Notes under the pieces: model-generated
What the model saw: only the letters and a program-made list of their open reading frames with translations
The model's database searches: none
What the model was told of the DNA's origin: nothing
Part shown: one piece after another, positions 25,505-36,852 of the stretch
How positions within the stretch are numbered: the stretch's first letter is position 1
How the letters are laid out: each line of letters starts with the position of its first letter
Source of the DNA: Terebella lapidaria
Taxonomy: Eukaryota; Annelida; Polychaeta; Terebellida; Terebellidae
NCBI GenBank assembly: GCA_949152475.1
Contig: OX424555.1
Location: 12,728,868 to 12,792,867 of the forward strand
DNA length: 64,000 nucleotides
Direction of reading: 5' to 3'
Made by a program: the position numbers and the translations under genes

Positions 25505-27843
25505 AACAGATCTTTAGTGTCTAGGCTGTTATCCAAATTGTTAAATTTGCCTACATTGAGCACAAACACTCACAGTATCAATATGTTCAGTGTAGTCTCA
25601 TAGTGCTGGTATTGGTCGTAGATTGCTCATACGTTGTTCGTAATTGTGATAATCGTAAATTTCAAGTCTGCTGTCAATATACCGATGGCCGGGGTTTTCC
25701 TCAATCAAGCGCTGATAGAACTTCCGGTAGGCATGGTAGGTGGAATGTGGTCATCATATAGCTATTATATCAAATCCCAAGAAAAACTACTATTTACTTA
25801 ATAATTTTAGAGGTATACTTTATGACATACTTCTGCTGGTAGTTTTAAATACTAAAAGTGAACATTATCAACATCATGTCACAGTCTTACGTTTGTAATA
25901 TCAGGACATGCCACAAAAACCTTAAAGGGATAAAGTTTGTCAATACAAGCAATTTTAACATTCATTTGTGATGATATTGCTGTGACATGTCATCAATATT
26001 ACAGTAACAACCAATATTTTCATGAAGGTCATTGCAAAGAGTAAATGTGAGAAAATGTGTGCTGTGTTAAGATGTGTTTGCACATGGTTCAGATTCCCGG
26101 ACTTGTATAGAATATAGTGAAAATAGTACAGGATGTTTACCAGTCTTGTGAGCTTCGTAACTTGTCATAGGTTTATCTATACATTCAATGCCTTATTCAT
26201 TATGTACAGAATATACATAATATAGCTATGTGAAGCATAATTTATATAAATTCAATAGTAACACTGGGATCAATCTAACTTTTTGCTTTTAAATACTTTT
26301 ATGTTTGTACATGATATATATATTTCCAAGAAGTAATTACCTCACGTTTATGTATCTATTCCACTGCCAATGTGAGCTTCCATTTGTTTAGTATTCCATG
26401 TGACAAAGTGATTCGCTTATGTTTGGTGATATCCACTCTCGCAACCAGATGATGTTTTTGTACCATATATATCATTATGGAAGTACATCTATGTGCTCTT
26501 ATATATAAGCACCTTGTAGTTTCTCACAAATTTTGTGGTGTCAGGTTTGTTATTTCATGCTTCATTGCGTTGTCTCATAATCAAGTCTAGGAGATATTCA
26601 ATTCATACCAGTATTTCTGTTACTCAAACCATAATAACATGATGCTGGTAGCACACATCAAAGTCAAATGTAAGTATTATACATATATTTGCAGAGCTCT
26701 TCAGCATGTTAAAAATAGACTCAATATGATTTGGTTTTGTTTTCCTGTATGCCACTGTAGGACAATCAAAGATTACAGGACATTTTACACGTCGGTATAT
26801 TTCAGGTAGGTAGGATAAGCTTGGATATTTTGAGAAAACTTTCGTGATTGTAAGGAAATATTAAGATTGTAAGGAAGTAAATGTTGTTAATAAATTGTCT
26901 TACCAAGAGATTACGAAAGGGGAGTCTCAAGCACGGAATGTGGTAGGTGAATTGATTGTTTGTTACCACAGAAATTGGTGACATGCTCAGCTATACAAGT
27001 GTGTCCATGTGATTGCTGACCATGGATTAGTGAAATTGGAGTGAGTCAAGAGTTTATATCATAATGGTTGATATATTCAAGCACAGAGGTCATTATGGAC
27101 AAAATAATTTTGTGGTTGATGCTGGATAAAATCAACAGACATTACCATGATTACAATTTGACATTACCATATTTTCAGGGTTAATATTTTATTCTGACAA
27201 TACTAAAGTGTAGAGATCTGACTAAATTTAATCTGAGTTCTGACCCAATCAGAGGATAATTTACCTGTATATACTAATTGAATTCAACTTGCTTATTTAT
27301 TGCTCTATAATACATGTATATTGCAATATCAGGTGATACTTAACAATATTCTATGACATGTCTTATGTTATTTTTGTTATGGATTGTTGACTTGTGTTTT
27401 CTCCCATTGTGCTTTGTTGTTGCATGCTCTGATATTCTGCAGAATGTTTTGTGTCAATAAACGTTTTGTTTATATATCAAAGGAGTTTGGATTTGAAAGA
27501 AATCATTCAAGACACTGGGTGTACAATCCTGTTTGTCGGCTTGTGTGTGAAATTCATCATAACTAGACTATACATGCTCTAAAAGGTGTTCATGATACTA
27601 TCAACAAGCACGCAAATATGAAATAAATATACTAGCAACAGAGAGGGACCCTATTGATTTTGGTATCAACCCGCAAATGACCTTTGACCTAAAACTCAAG
27701 AGAATTGTTTGCTGATTCATCCTTGAAGCTTTGTGCATATCTCGGATTTCAACAATGCTTGATACCCTATACAAATATGTGTTAGGAATGAACTTCGTCC
27801 TTGACCTGAAATTGGATTTTCTCCAATATCTCAGAAAGGATGT
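25505..27843 (+). other. 3' flank of paralogue A, AT-rich
   Basis: No coding region seen. Candidate poly(A) signals AATAAA are at 26889-26894 and 27456-27461; which one is used cannot be told. A stretch from about 26131 (ACAGGATGTTTACCAGTC, then GAGCTTCGTAAC and CATAGGTTTA) looks like an eroded end of the family at 11321. Confidence 0.4.
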
Positions 27844-28720
27844 ACGGTGCCCCTGATAGGACATGATGAAAAAAAATACTACTTTGTTCGCTCGAAGTAC
27901 TACTTCGTTCGCACGAAGTACTACTTCGATTGCATGAAGTACTAAGTCGTTTGCATGAAGTACTACTTCGTTTGAATGAAGTACTAAGTCGTTTGCATGA
28001 AGTACTACTTCGTTTGAACGAAGTACTAAGTCGTTTGCACGAAGTACCAAGTCGTTTGCACGAAGTATTAAAACGTTTGCATGATGGAATGTTACATAGT
28101 TGACAAACCCATCTACATCATCTTACCCCAATAAATAGCAAGCACTACATGGCGCTCCACATGGTGCTCAAAATTTGGTGCCTTATATCTCCATAAGCAC
28201 CACATGCGCTCTAAATCATCCATACTTCCCCTTGCAAAAATGTGGTCATTTCAAACTAATATAATCTTGATCAAATAGATATTACTTGATACAATCTTCT
28301 GCTATTATTTGAGGTAAATTTATATGTATCGATGGACTATTCATTATTCTATTAGTTGATTAATAAATGTAAATAGGGGTATCCAGATTCAGGACATGGG
28401 GAGGACCCTGAAAATTGACTATGGTAATTAAAGGGTAAATTGGTAACATTAGGATCAATTATTTCATAGGCTTATTGTTTAAACGAAGTAGTACTTCGTG
28501 CAAACGAAGTAGTACTTTGTGCGAACGACTTAGTACTTCGTGCGAAGGAAGTAGGTTTTTTTTTCATCATGTCATATCACGGGCACCGTAAGGATGTGTC
28601 ATAGAACTAAACAGACATTATTTTCAGACTCACCAACCTAGACAAAGATATAAGGGTTTATTAGGGATCAACTTTTACCTTGACCTGATTTTTTTGTCAG
28701 CATTTTTTCTTTTCATTGAT
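27650..28720 (+). repeat. Diverged single copy of the intronic ~145-bp repeat, split by a MITE
   Basis: 27690-27843 plus 28590-28720, once joined, parallel the repeat unit found at 30836-32490: TGACCTTTGACCT, CATATCTCGGA, CAGACATTATTTTCAGACTC and ACCTAGACAAAG recur in the same order. The hAT-type element at 27844-28589 interrupts it. Confidence 0.65.
27844..28589. mobile_element. 746-bp hAT-type MITE with ACGAAGTACTACTTCG subterminal repeats
   Basis: Terminal repeats ACGGTGCCCCTGATAGGACA at the left and the inverted match ending CACGGGCACCGT at the right, flanked by a perfect 8-bp duplication AAGGATGT (27836-27843 and 28590-28597). About nine palindromic ~21-bp units based on GAAGTACTACTTCGTTTGCA lie at 27885-28078 and about three inverted units at 28480-28552. 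No transposase. The 149-codon minus-strand frame here is an artefact of the repeat. Confidence 0.93.
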
Positions 28721-28754
28721 CATGCAGGCAAATCTCCACAGTCAGTTGATAGTG

Positions 28755-29735
28755 AATTGTTTGAAGATGATGCCTGGTATTGCTTGTGTTGTGTGACTGA
28801 GGCTTTCGTGATTTGCAGACAATAGCTGTGGCTGGTATTGCTTGTGTTGCGTGACTGAGGCTTTCCTGGTTTGCAGACAATAGCTGTGGCTGGTATTGCT
28901 TGTATTGTGTGACTGAGGCATTTGATGTTTGCAGACAAAAGCTGTGGCTGGTATTGCTTGTGTTGTGTGACTGAGGCATTTGATGTTTGCAGACAATAGC
29001 TGTGGCTGGTATTGCTTGTGTTGTGTGACTGAGGCATTTGATGTGTGCAGATGATAGCTGTGGTCATATTGCTTGTGTTGTGTGACTGAGGCTTTCGTGA
29101 TTTGCAGATGATAGCTGTGGCTGGTATTGCTTGTGTTGTGTGACTGAGGCATTTGATGTTTGCAGACGATGGCTGCGGCTGGTATTGCTTGTGTTGTGTG
29201 ACTGAGGCATTTGATGTTTGCAGACAATAGCTGTGGCTGGTATTGCTTGTGTTGTGTGACTGAGGCATTTGATGTGTGCAGATGATAGCTGTGGTCATAT
29301 TGCTTGTGTTGTGTGACTGAGGCTTTCGTGATTTGCAGATGATAGCTGTGGCTGGTATTGCTTGTGTTGTGTGACTGAGGCATTTGATGTTTGCAGACGA
29401 TGGCTGCGGCTGGTATTGCTTGTGTTGTGTGACTGAGGCATTTGATGTTTGCAGATGATAGCTGTGGTCATATTGCTTGTGTTGTGTGACTGAGGCTTTC
29501 GTGATTTGCAGATGATAGCTGTGGCTGGTATTCCTTGTATTGTGTGACTGAGGCATTTGATGTTTGCAGATGATAGCTGTGGTCATATTGCTTGTGTTGT
29601 GTGACTGAGGCATTTGATGTTTGCACATGATAGCTGTGGCTTGTATTGCTTGTGTTGTGTGACTGAGATGTTTTTTGTTTGTAGATGATGGTTAGTATTG
29701 CTCATGTTGTGTGAATGAGGCATTTATTATTTGCA
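28755..29735 (+). repeat. 56-58-bp minisatellite (~17 copies) carrying the splice acceptor and start of paralogue B
   Basis: Each unit reads GTGTTGTGTGACTGAGGCAT, TTGATGTTTGCAGACGATGG, CTGCGGCTGGTATTGCTT, with variants (ACAATAGCTGTGG, GATGATAGCTGTGG). The last unit runs directly into the first coding exon of the gene at 29740, whose 3' splice site TTTGCAG and start ACGATGGCTGCGGCTG match the unit. Copies at about 29154-29175 and 29387-29408 carry the exact form. Minus-strand frames of 200-300 codons (repeat SHNTSNTSHS) are artefacts. Confidence 0.9.
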
Positions 29736-29739
29736 GACG

Positions 29740-32700
29740 ATGGCTGCGGCTGCTCCCGCTTGGGACTGGGAGGATCATGTTCTTGGGCTCATCTATGGCC
29801 AGTGTGTAGGTGACACCATCGGGCTGCTGACTGAGTTCATGAACAGACAGGAAGCCAAAGAGGTAGGCTAACTCATTATGCAATAAGCCAATATGAATAT
29901 ATACAAGTGATTTCGTCCTATTCTGCCATGAATAAGACTATTGAAGTCAATTTTATCTAGGGATACCTTTCAGAAAGTGTATTTGTGAAATATAAGTATG
30001 TACTAGTATCTGTGTATATCTGTGTATTCCTGAATACTACTCCGTTGTCCCCAACAGGAGTATGGGAAGTACCCGGAGCTTGAGTTTGAGCACAAGATCT
30101 CAGACATGCATCGAGCTCGCTGGAAGGTTGGAGATTGGACTGATGACTCGGACCAGATGATAGTCATCATGCAGAGCCTTGTCGCCAACAATGGCACTGT
30201 GAGAGTGACAGAAAGCTCAGGCTATTGCATTTGTTTGTTAGAATCCAGTGTTTTACCAATACCCACTGTAATTGTACATAAGTCAGAGCTGAATTTGTTC
30301 TCAACATTATCAAACATATCCTGTCGTTTTATATCCTGACTTTGAAGCATACTTCCCTCCTCAGATTGATATCATGGATTTCGCACAACGCTGCAGGAAG
30401 TGGCACTACTTTGGCTTCAAGGAGCTGGGTGACTATGTTGGAATGGGGATTGGCGACTTAACGATGAAAGTTCTCACTCACAAGAAACACCCAGAAGATC
30501 CGTTATTCGTGAGAACAACATGCACCTCCTCCCCATGTTTGATTGGTATAAGCATGTATTGGAATCAATAAGAACAGTTGAACAGTTCCACATTGTCTGA
30601 CTTACACACACCTGCAGGCTTCAGAGGAGGTGTGGAGGAAGGGTGACTGTAAGCAAGCGTCTAACGGCGGAGTGATGAGGACAGCAGTACTGGGAACTAT
30701 TCACTACAAAAACTTGGACATGGTCATCAACAACGCAGTCCAAGTCTGCAAGGTCACCCATTTCGACCCTAGGTATAGGCGAGCTCATTAAGGCATTTCA
30801 GCAGAAATGCCTTTATGGTTTTGTCAAAAAAAATTTTTTTCTTTTCTTTAGCTGAGTCATCCTTGAGGCTCTCATGCATATCTCGGAAACGGTGCATCGT
30901 AGAGCGAAATGGACGCTAATTTCGGACTCGTCATCCTAGACAAACATGTCTAAGGGGTATTATGGATGACCTTTGACCTTGACCTTAAATTTTTTCGCTG
31001 AGTCGGCATTTTTCATTTTCGTTGATATCTCGGATACGGTGCGTCGTAGAGCGAAACGGACGTTATTTTCGGACTCGTCGCCCTAGACAAACATGTCTTA
31101 AGGGTATTAGGGATGACCTTTGACCTTGACCTTAATTTTTTTCGCTGAGTCGGCATTTTTCGCTTTTGTTGATATCTCGGAAACGGTGCGTCGTAGAGCG
31201 AAATGGACGTTATTTTCGGACTCGTGGCCCTAGACAAACAAGTCTTAAGGGTATTAGGGTTGACCTTTGACCTTGACCTTAATTTTTTTCGCTGAGTCGG
31301 CATTTTTCGCTTTTGTCGATATCTCGGAAACGGTGCATCGTAGAGCGAAATGGACGTTATTTTCGGACTCGTGGCCCTAGACAAACAAGTCTTAAGGGTA
31401 TTAGGGTTGACCTTTGACCTTGACCTTAAATTTTTTCGCTGAGTCGGCATTTTTCGTTTTCGTCGATATCTCGGAAACGGTGCATCATAGAGCGAAACGG
31501 AGGTTATTTTTGGACTCGTCACTCTAGACAAGCATGTCTAAGGGGTATTATGGATGACCTTTGACCTTGACCTTAAATTTTTCCGCTGAGTCGGCATTTT
31601 TCGTTTTCGTCGATATCACGGAAACGGTGCGTTGTAGAGCGAAACGGAGGTTATTTTCGGACTCGTCACCCTAGACAAACATGTCTAAGGGGTGTTATGG
31701 ATGACCTTTGACCTTGACCTTAAATTTTTTCGCTGAGTCGGCATTTTTCGTGTTCGTTGAAATCTCGGAAACGGTGTGTCGTAGAGCGAAACGGAGGTTA
31801 TTTTCGGACTCGTCACCCTAGACAAACATGTTTAAGGGGTGTTATGGATGACCTTTGACCTTGACCTTAAATTTTTTCGCTGAGTCGGCATTTTTCGTTT
31901 TCGTCGATATCTCGGAAACGGTGCGTCGTAGAGCGAAACGGACGTTTTTTTTCGGACTCATCTTTCTAGACAAACATGTCTAAGGGGTATTATGGATGAC
32001 CTTTGACCTTGACCTTAAATTTTTTCGCTGAGTCGGCATTTCCGTTTTCGTCAATATCTCGGAAACGGTGCATCATAGAGCGAAACGGATGTTCTTAAGG
32101 GTATTAGGGATGACCTTTGACCTTGACCTTAATTTTTTTCGCAGAGTTGGCATTTTTCGCTCTTGTCGATATCTCGGAAACGATGCGTCATAGTGCGAAA
32201 CGGACGTTATTTTCGGACTCATGGCCCTAGACAAACATGTCTCACGGGTATTAGGGATGACCTTTAGGCTTGACCCGAAAGTTTTTCGCTGAGTCGGCAT
32301 TTTTCGTTTTCGTCGATATCTCGGAAACCGTGTATCGTAGAGCGAAACGGACATTATTTTCGAACTCGTCGCCCTAGACAAACATGTCTTAAGGGTATTA
32401 GGGATGACCTTTGACCTTGGCCTTAATCTTTTTCGCTGAGTCGGCATTTTTCGTTTTCATCGATATCTCAGAAACGGTGCGATCTAGAGGAAAACAAACA
32501 TCAGGGGTATTGACATCAGGGCTTGATACAGGGGTATCAAGTTTGTCCTTCACATACATGTAATTGCACAAATGTCTTATAGGTCTCATTGGGAGCTTCA
32601 TCATGTTTTTGCTGAGTCAGCATTTTGTTTTTTTCATGCTTCTCCCTGAAATGCCTCCAAGGCCTTTAGGCCTTGACGTCTAGTTTCATGCTCTGTGCTC

Positions 32701-34059
32701 AATATCTGTTTCTCCATGCAGATGATGTAATAACAATTTGGTTCGTCATATTCCTTTTCGAATATTGTTGTATGAATTTGTTAGATAACATTCCTGGTAT
32801 TTCTCATAATTCTTGCTAATACCAATAAATGCTTGATAATCGGTTTCCATTCTTGTTTACTCAATCAACATGAGTCATTGATCTCCAGCTTACAAGTAGC
32901 CATTAATTCAATAATTCCAATCACATGTTATTTGCTGTCACTCTCCCAGATGTGTGGCCTCCTGTGTGGCTGTGTCGTGTGCAGTAGCGTTCATGTTCCA
33001 ACGCCGGCCCGAGCACCTGCGAGCTGGCGGGGACTTCAACATCGAGGTTCTGATCAAGGCAGCCTACAAGCTAGCCAAGGTCCACCTGCAGGGCCCTGAC
33101 TATGTGAGTGCCAGGGTCTGTTATACACTCAGCACATTATCGAAATGTAGTTAGATATAGATATCTAAGTGTGTTTTGAGCACTACTTCATCGATTTGCC
33201 TTCATCGAGGGTTGACTCTTACCAAACATTTTGTCCCATGTATTACAGAAGAAGCACAAGTCTGAGCTGAAGCAGCACATGTTCCCCAGTCGTCTATCAT
33301 CCCTCAAGCTTGACGGGGAGGGTATCGGCTATACATATAAAACCCTTGGAGCTGGCTTCTGGGCTCTCCGCCAGTCTGATTTCAGACCAGCTCTGCAGAA
33401 AATTGTCATGGAGGCAAGTTACACGCTATATAGCAAGCTTTCCACATTTCCTAAGTTTGTGACTGCAGTGTGTGACATCTTGTGTGCAAACATTCCCAGG
33501 GTGGAGATGCAGACACGAACTGTGCTGTGGCTGGAGCGTTACTCGGTTGTAAGCTAGGAGCCAAGAACCTGCCACCGTCCTGGCGCGACAAGCTGCTCCA
33601 CAAAGAATGGCTCGACAAAATAGTCGCCCAGTAAGTTTGACTACCGGTACTTCAAAAAAGTTTATGAATGAATAAACATAGACCTCCTGCAATAGTGCGC
33701 TAGAAAATGAGGTGAAATTTTAGGTTAGATTCAAGAAAATCACTGAATAATCTACCTATAGTCTTCAATCCCCTTGATTATGATTCAGATAACATAAATA
33801 TGTAGATTGGAACATTCCAAGAGTTCATCGAGAAGATATTAAGTAAAATACAGTGTTACAGAAATTGAACATTTTTGGAGAAAAGAGGGGGCATGCTACT
33901 ATTAGGGGGTGTGCCACAATTAGGACCAATACGCTATACAGGAATCATTGTATATTGCCTAAACATGACGATCACATTTGCAGGTTCATGGATTTACTGA
34001 GGGGTGTGCCACAAGCTGAAGTCCCTGAAAAGAGTGAAACCCCCAATCAGGAAGGATAA
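29740..34059 (+). CDS. ADP-ribosylglycohydrolase (DraG/ARH family), paralogue B
   Basis: Eight exons: 29740-29862, 30058-30198, 30365-30508, 30618-30772, 32950-33103, 33249-33413, 33500-33630, 33984-34059; 1089 nt, 362 residues. Phases equal those of paralogue A at every junction. Motifs: GDTIGLLTEF, GDWTDDSDQMIVIM, NGGVMRTAVLG and GGDADTNCAVAGALLG, with the family's usual Thr. Intron 6 has a GC donor (GAG|GCAAGT, 33414). Start chosen at the first ATG after the acceptor TTTGCAG at 29731-29737, which implies an untranslated exon further upstream; the sequence between is a minisatellite of this same splice-site region. Intron 4 (2.2 kb) carries a tandem array and intron 7 a transposon fragment. 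Same predicted activity as paralogue A: hydrolysis of ADP-ribosyl bonds with two metal ions, intracellular. Substrate unknown. Confidence 0.92.
30836..32490 (+). repeat. ~145-bp tandem array in intron 4 of paralogue B, about 11 units
   Basis: Units of 145-150 bp (one of ~115) contain TGACCTTTGACCTTGACCTT, TCGCTGAGTCGGCATTTTTC, GATATCTCGGAAACGGTGCG and CCTAGACAAACATGTCTAAG. Starts of the TGACCTT block fall near 30967, 31110, 31260, 31408, 31556, 31702, 31849, 31999, 32112, 32258 and 32407. The block's reverse complement contains a perfect DR1 (AGGTCAAAGGTCA). Minus-strand frames of 120-170 codons are artefacts. Confidence 0.9.
33684..33941. mobile_element. Truncated transposon copy in intron 7 of paralogue B
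   Basis: Related over its length to the element at 38787-39203 (shared GAAAATCACTGAATAA, CTTCAATCCCCTTGATTATG and GCCACAATTAGGACCAATAC). The right end is present, the left terminus is missing, and it lacks the 103-bp MITE found in the other copy, so it preserves the empty site. Confidence 0.75.
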
Positions 34060-35017
34060 TTATCATGGTACAACAAACTGGTTCAAACAGTATGATCTGT
34101 AAATTGTTTTTCATTGTCCTATATGTACATGTATAATATTCTGTACCTGCATTGTGTGGTGTAATGCCAAAGACCAAATCTATTAGTTAACTTAATTTCA
34201 CTTCAATTTCAGGCCATTTCATTCATTCCTAAATATAATCAAGAATTTTCTCGTTTTCCTTTTAGATAAAACTACACAAAGGTCATTATGCAAGCCAAAT
34301 TATCCGCCATTTTCTTCTTGCATTAGATATTTTGTATGTATTACAAATGACAAGTATTAAAAACTGCATTGGAAATTGTTAATACAGGTAGTTATATGTA
34401 TTGTACAACTAATTTTTTTTTGCCATTTTTGTTTTACATTGTACCACTATTTTGCAATATACATTGTCTGTCTGTGCAGTTGCTGCCTATTTTCTGGAGT
34501 ACAGGGTTTGTCAGAGTTAATATTGTATTTCATGTCAACTTTACAGGTATATGTTGTGATAAACAATATGGCTTTATTGACTCAAAAGTGCATTACACCA
34601 TTGTATATAGAACTTATTTGTGCGAGGTTAATAACCTGATAACACTTTTGGTCCAGAAGAAAACTTACAATTATCTACCAGTACAGTACATGTATTACCA
34701 GTCAATGCTTTCCTCAGTGATTGAGTCAGCAAAGTCAAGACGACACTCATCACCTCCATGATTGTGTCCCATCAGTTTATATTGGGAACCAAAGAAGCCA
34801 GCTGCATAACAACTAGTCATGTCATTGTACGGCCTTATTTACTTTTAGGACCCTTATTCATATTTTAATAATTATCTAGTCACATATATTCCATGTACTT
34901 GATGTATTTAGTGTGAATGTACCTTTACTCAAACTAGGTAATGTGTCTACCAGTGAGTATTTTGAAGTACCACTAATGTGTTCTTTACTAAAGCTGTATT
35001 TGTGATGTTGAAATAAA
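34060..35017 (+). other. Probable 3' UTR of paralogue B
   Basis: AT-rich, no coding similarity. AATAAA at 35012-35017, about 950 nt after the stop, is a reasonable poly(A) signal. Confidence 0.45.
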
Positions 35018-36852
35018 TTAACCTATTCCAAATCCAGTTTGTCCGAGTCCTTATATATCAATTACGACATTTCTGCAAAATATTACTATTGGCCAAAGAC
35101 AGCTGACGTAATTTGTGAAACTCGGACAACTTTTGGGGGCATTTGGGATAGGTCAATTGAGCAATCAAAGTTATACTTTTCTTACTGGACATTCTGAAAT
35201 CATCAGTATCGTGTCATCAGTGTATTGGATTGCAATTTACTGAAACACCATGTTTGATCATAGAGTCAAAATCTGAGTATATTTAAGCTCAGACACTTTC
35301 AAGCAAGCAAACAGAACAGTTTCAAATATACATTTATTTTTTCTCCTTTTTTTTTGAAAGCTATAATACAAAGTGCAAATGATATACTATAGTCTGACCT
35401 TGGTACTATTGTCTGCTGGCCTGCGAGTTGTGTATTATATATTGCCACACAATAATGCAAAGAATGATTCTTGTAGCTAAGTTCATCAGTAAACAGTGAC
35501 ATGTTCGCTGCAGGCAAAAGAAGTCAGACCACAAGATACACCACTTTCCACATCGCATTCATTGCCACAAAATGCAACATAGTTTTGGGGATTCGGACAC
35601 TGTTAATGTCGCATACAAATAGAACATGCGAATAAATGCAGGGAACAGTACTCCACCCACAACACAGTTTGTTATCTGATAAGAAGATTGTACAGGTATG
35701 GTACTTTATTCATCGCAATATTGATATACAGAACTTAGGTTACACTCGTGCAGTTCACGACCAAGTGTGGAATTGCCAGCTAACAGTGTAGAAATTCTCG
35801 CGTAAATGCTGAAACATATCTTGAATCCTACTCATGACTTGATTTGGATTCACCAAGGAACTAATCCATACAATTAAGTGACTGCCATGTATGCTCACAT
35901 GCCTGTAACAGATATTCTAGGTTCATGCTCATTCACTGGAATGTGTCTTGTCAGACAAACCTGATGTGCAGCTCATTCTCAGGTAAAAGATCAGCGATGC
36001 TTTACATCATACTGTAATTTGACTGTCAGTTGTGGAGTACATCATTTCAATACAATCTGATGGTATGACACCAGGCTACTATCAATGACAATCATGTTCT
36101 TCGTGCCATAGATGGAACAGGTACCACTCACAATAATATACAATTTATTATTCCCTTTGATTTTACTCTGGACATTTGAACCTGATTATGACTATTTACA
36201 CCAAAAGTGTAAGGACAAGCAAAAGTCAAAACAAGACATTACAGGACAAACACACACAAAAAGGGTGAACCTGGCGGTTACAGCTGGCCTGTATCTTGTT
36301 GCAAAAGTACTTGGTGAGCAAACCATAACAAAAGACACCACAATTATTTTTTTTCCAAAGAGCCACTATAATTACGTTTGGTGGCAGGACTTGCACAAAG
36401 AATTTAACATTTTTGATCCGAGGAAGAGATGTTCAACATGAGCATCAATAATGTAATATGTTATGATCTCCCGCAATAAATTCTGTAGCTCGGACAAGTT
36501 CAATGTTCTAGAAGACTTTTTCAATTTTATAAACACCACACAAAAATTCATTCATGCACTTGCCTACAAAACCGACAAACCAAAGTATTTAATTAGTTGA
36601 TCGCTTCGAGTCATGAACAGTACATTTCAAGTGGTAATAGAATGGAATAAAATCTTGCCAGGATACTGAAATATATCTTATCAGCTGGTTTTATCATTGA
36701 ATGTGTGTACAATTCTTCATCATCTGAATAAATATATTACGAAGGATCCAAAAGCTGGATAATCATGTAGACTTCATATAATATTGGGGGGAAATGAGTG
36801 TGATTGGCTAATACTAGTATTTAAGTTTTCTAAGATCACATATCTTGTCAAG
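35018..36852. other. Convergent intergenic region between paralogue B and UBE2N
   Basis: No gene seen; the 109-codon frame at 36112-36441 (+) has no similarity and a biased composition. TTTATT at 36144-36149 (AATAAA on the minus strand) lies ~700 nt after the UBE2N stop and is a candidate poly(A) signal for that gene. Confidence 0.4.

Noticed and set aside
28713..29628. Minus-strand frames of 88-302 codons with SHNTSNTSHS repeats
   Set aside because: Produced by the 56-58-bp minisatellite; the real gene here runs on the plus strand and starts at 29740.
28755..32490. CRISPR-like direct repeats
   Set aside because: The units are tandem without unique spacers, in an intron-bearing animal genome.
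36112..36441. 109-codon frame between the hydrolase and UBE2N
   Set aside because: No similarity or hydrophobic pattern of interest, and it lies where the 3' ends of two convergent genes are expected.
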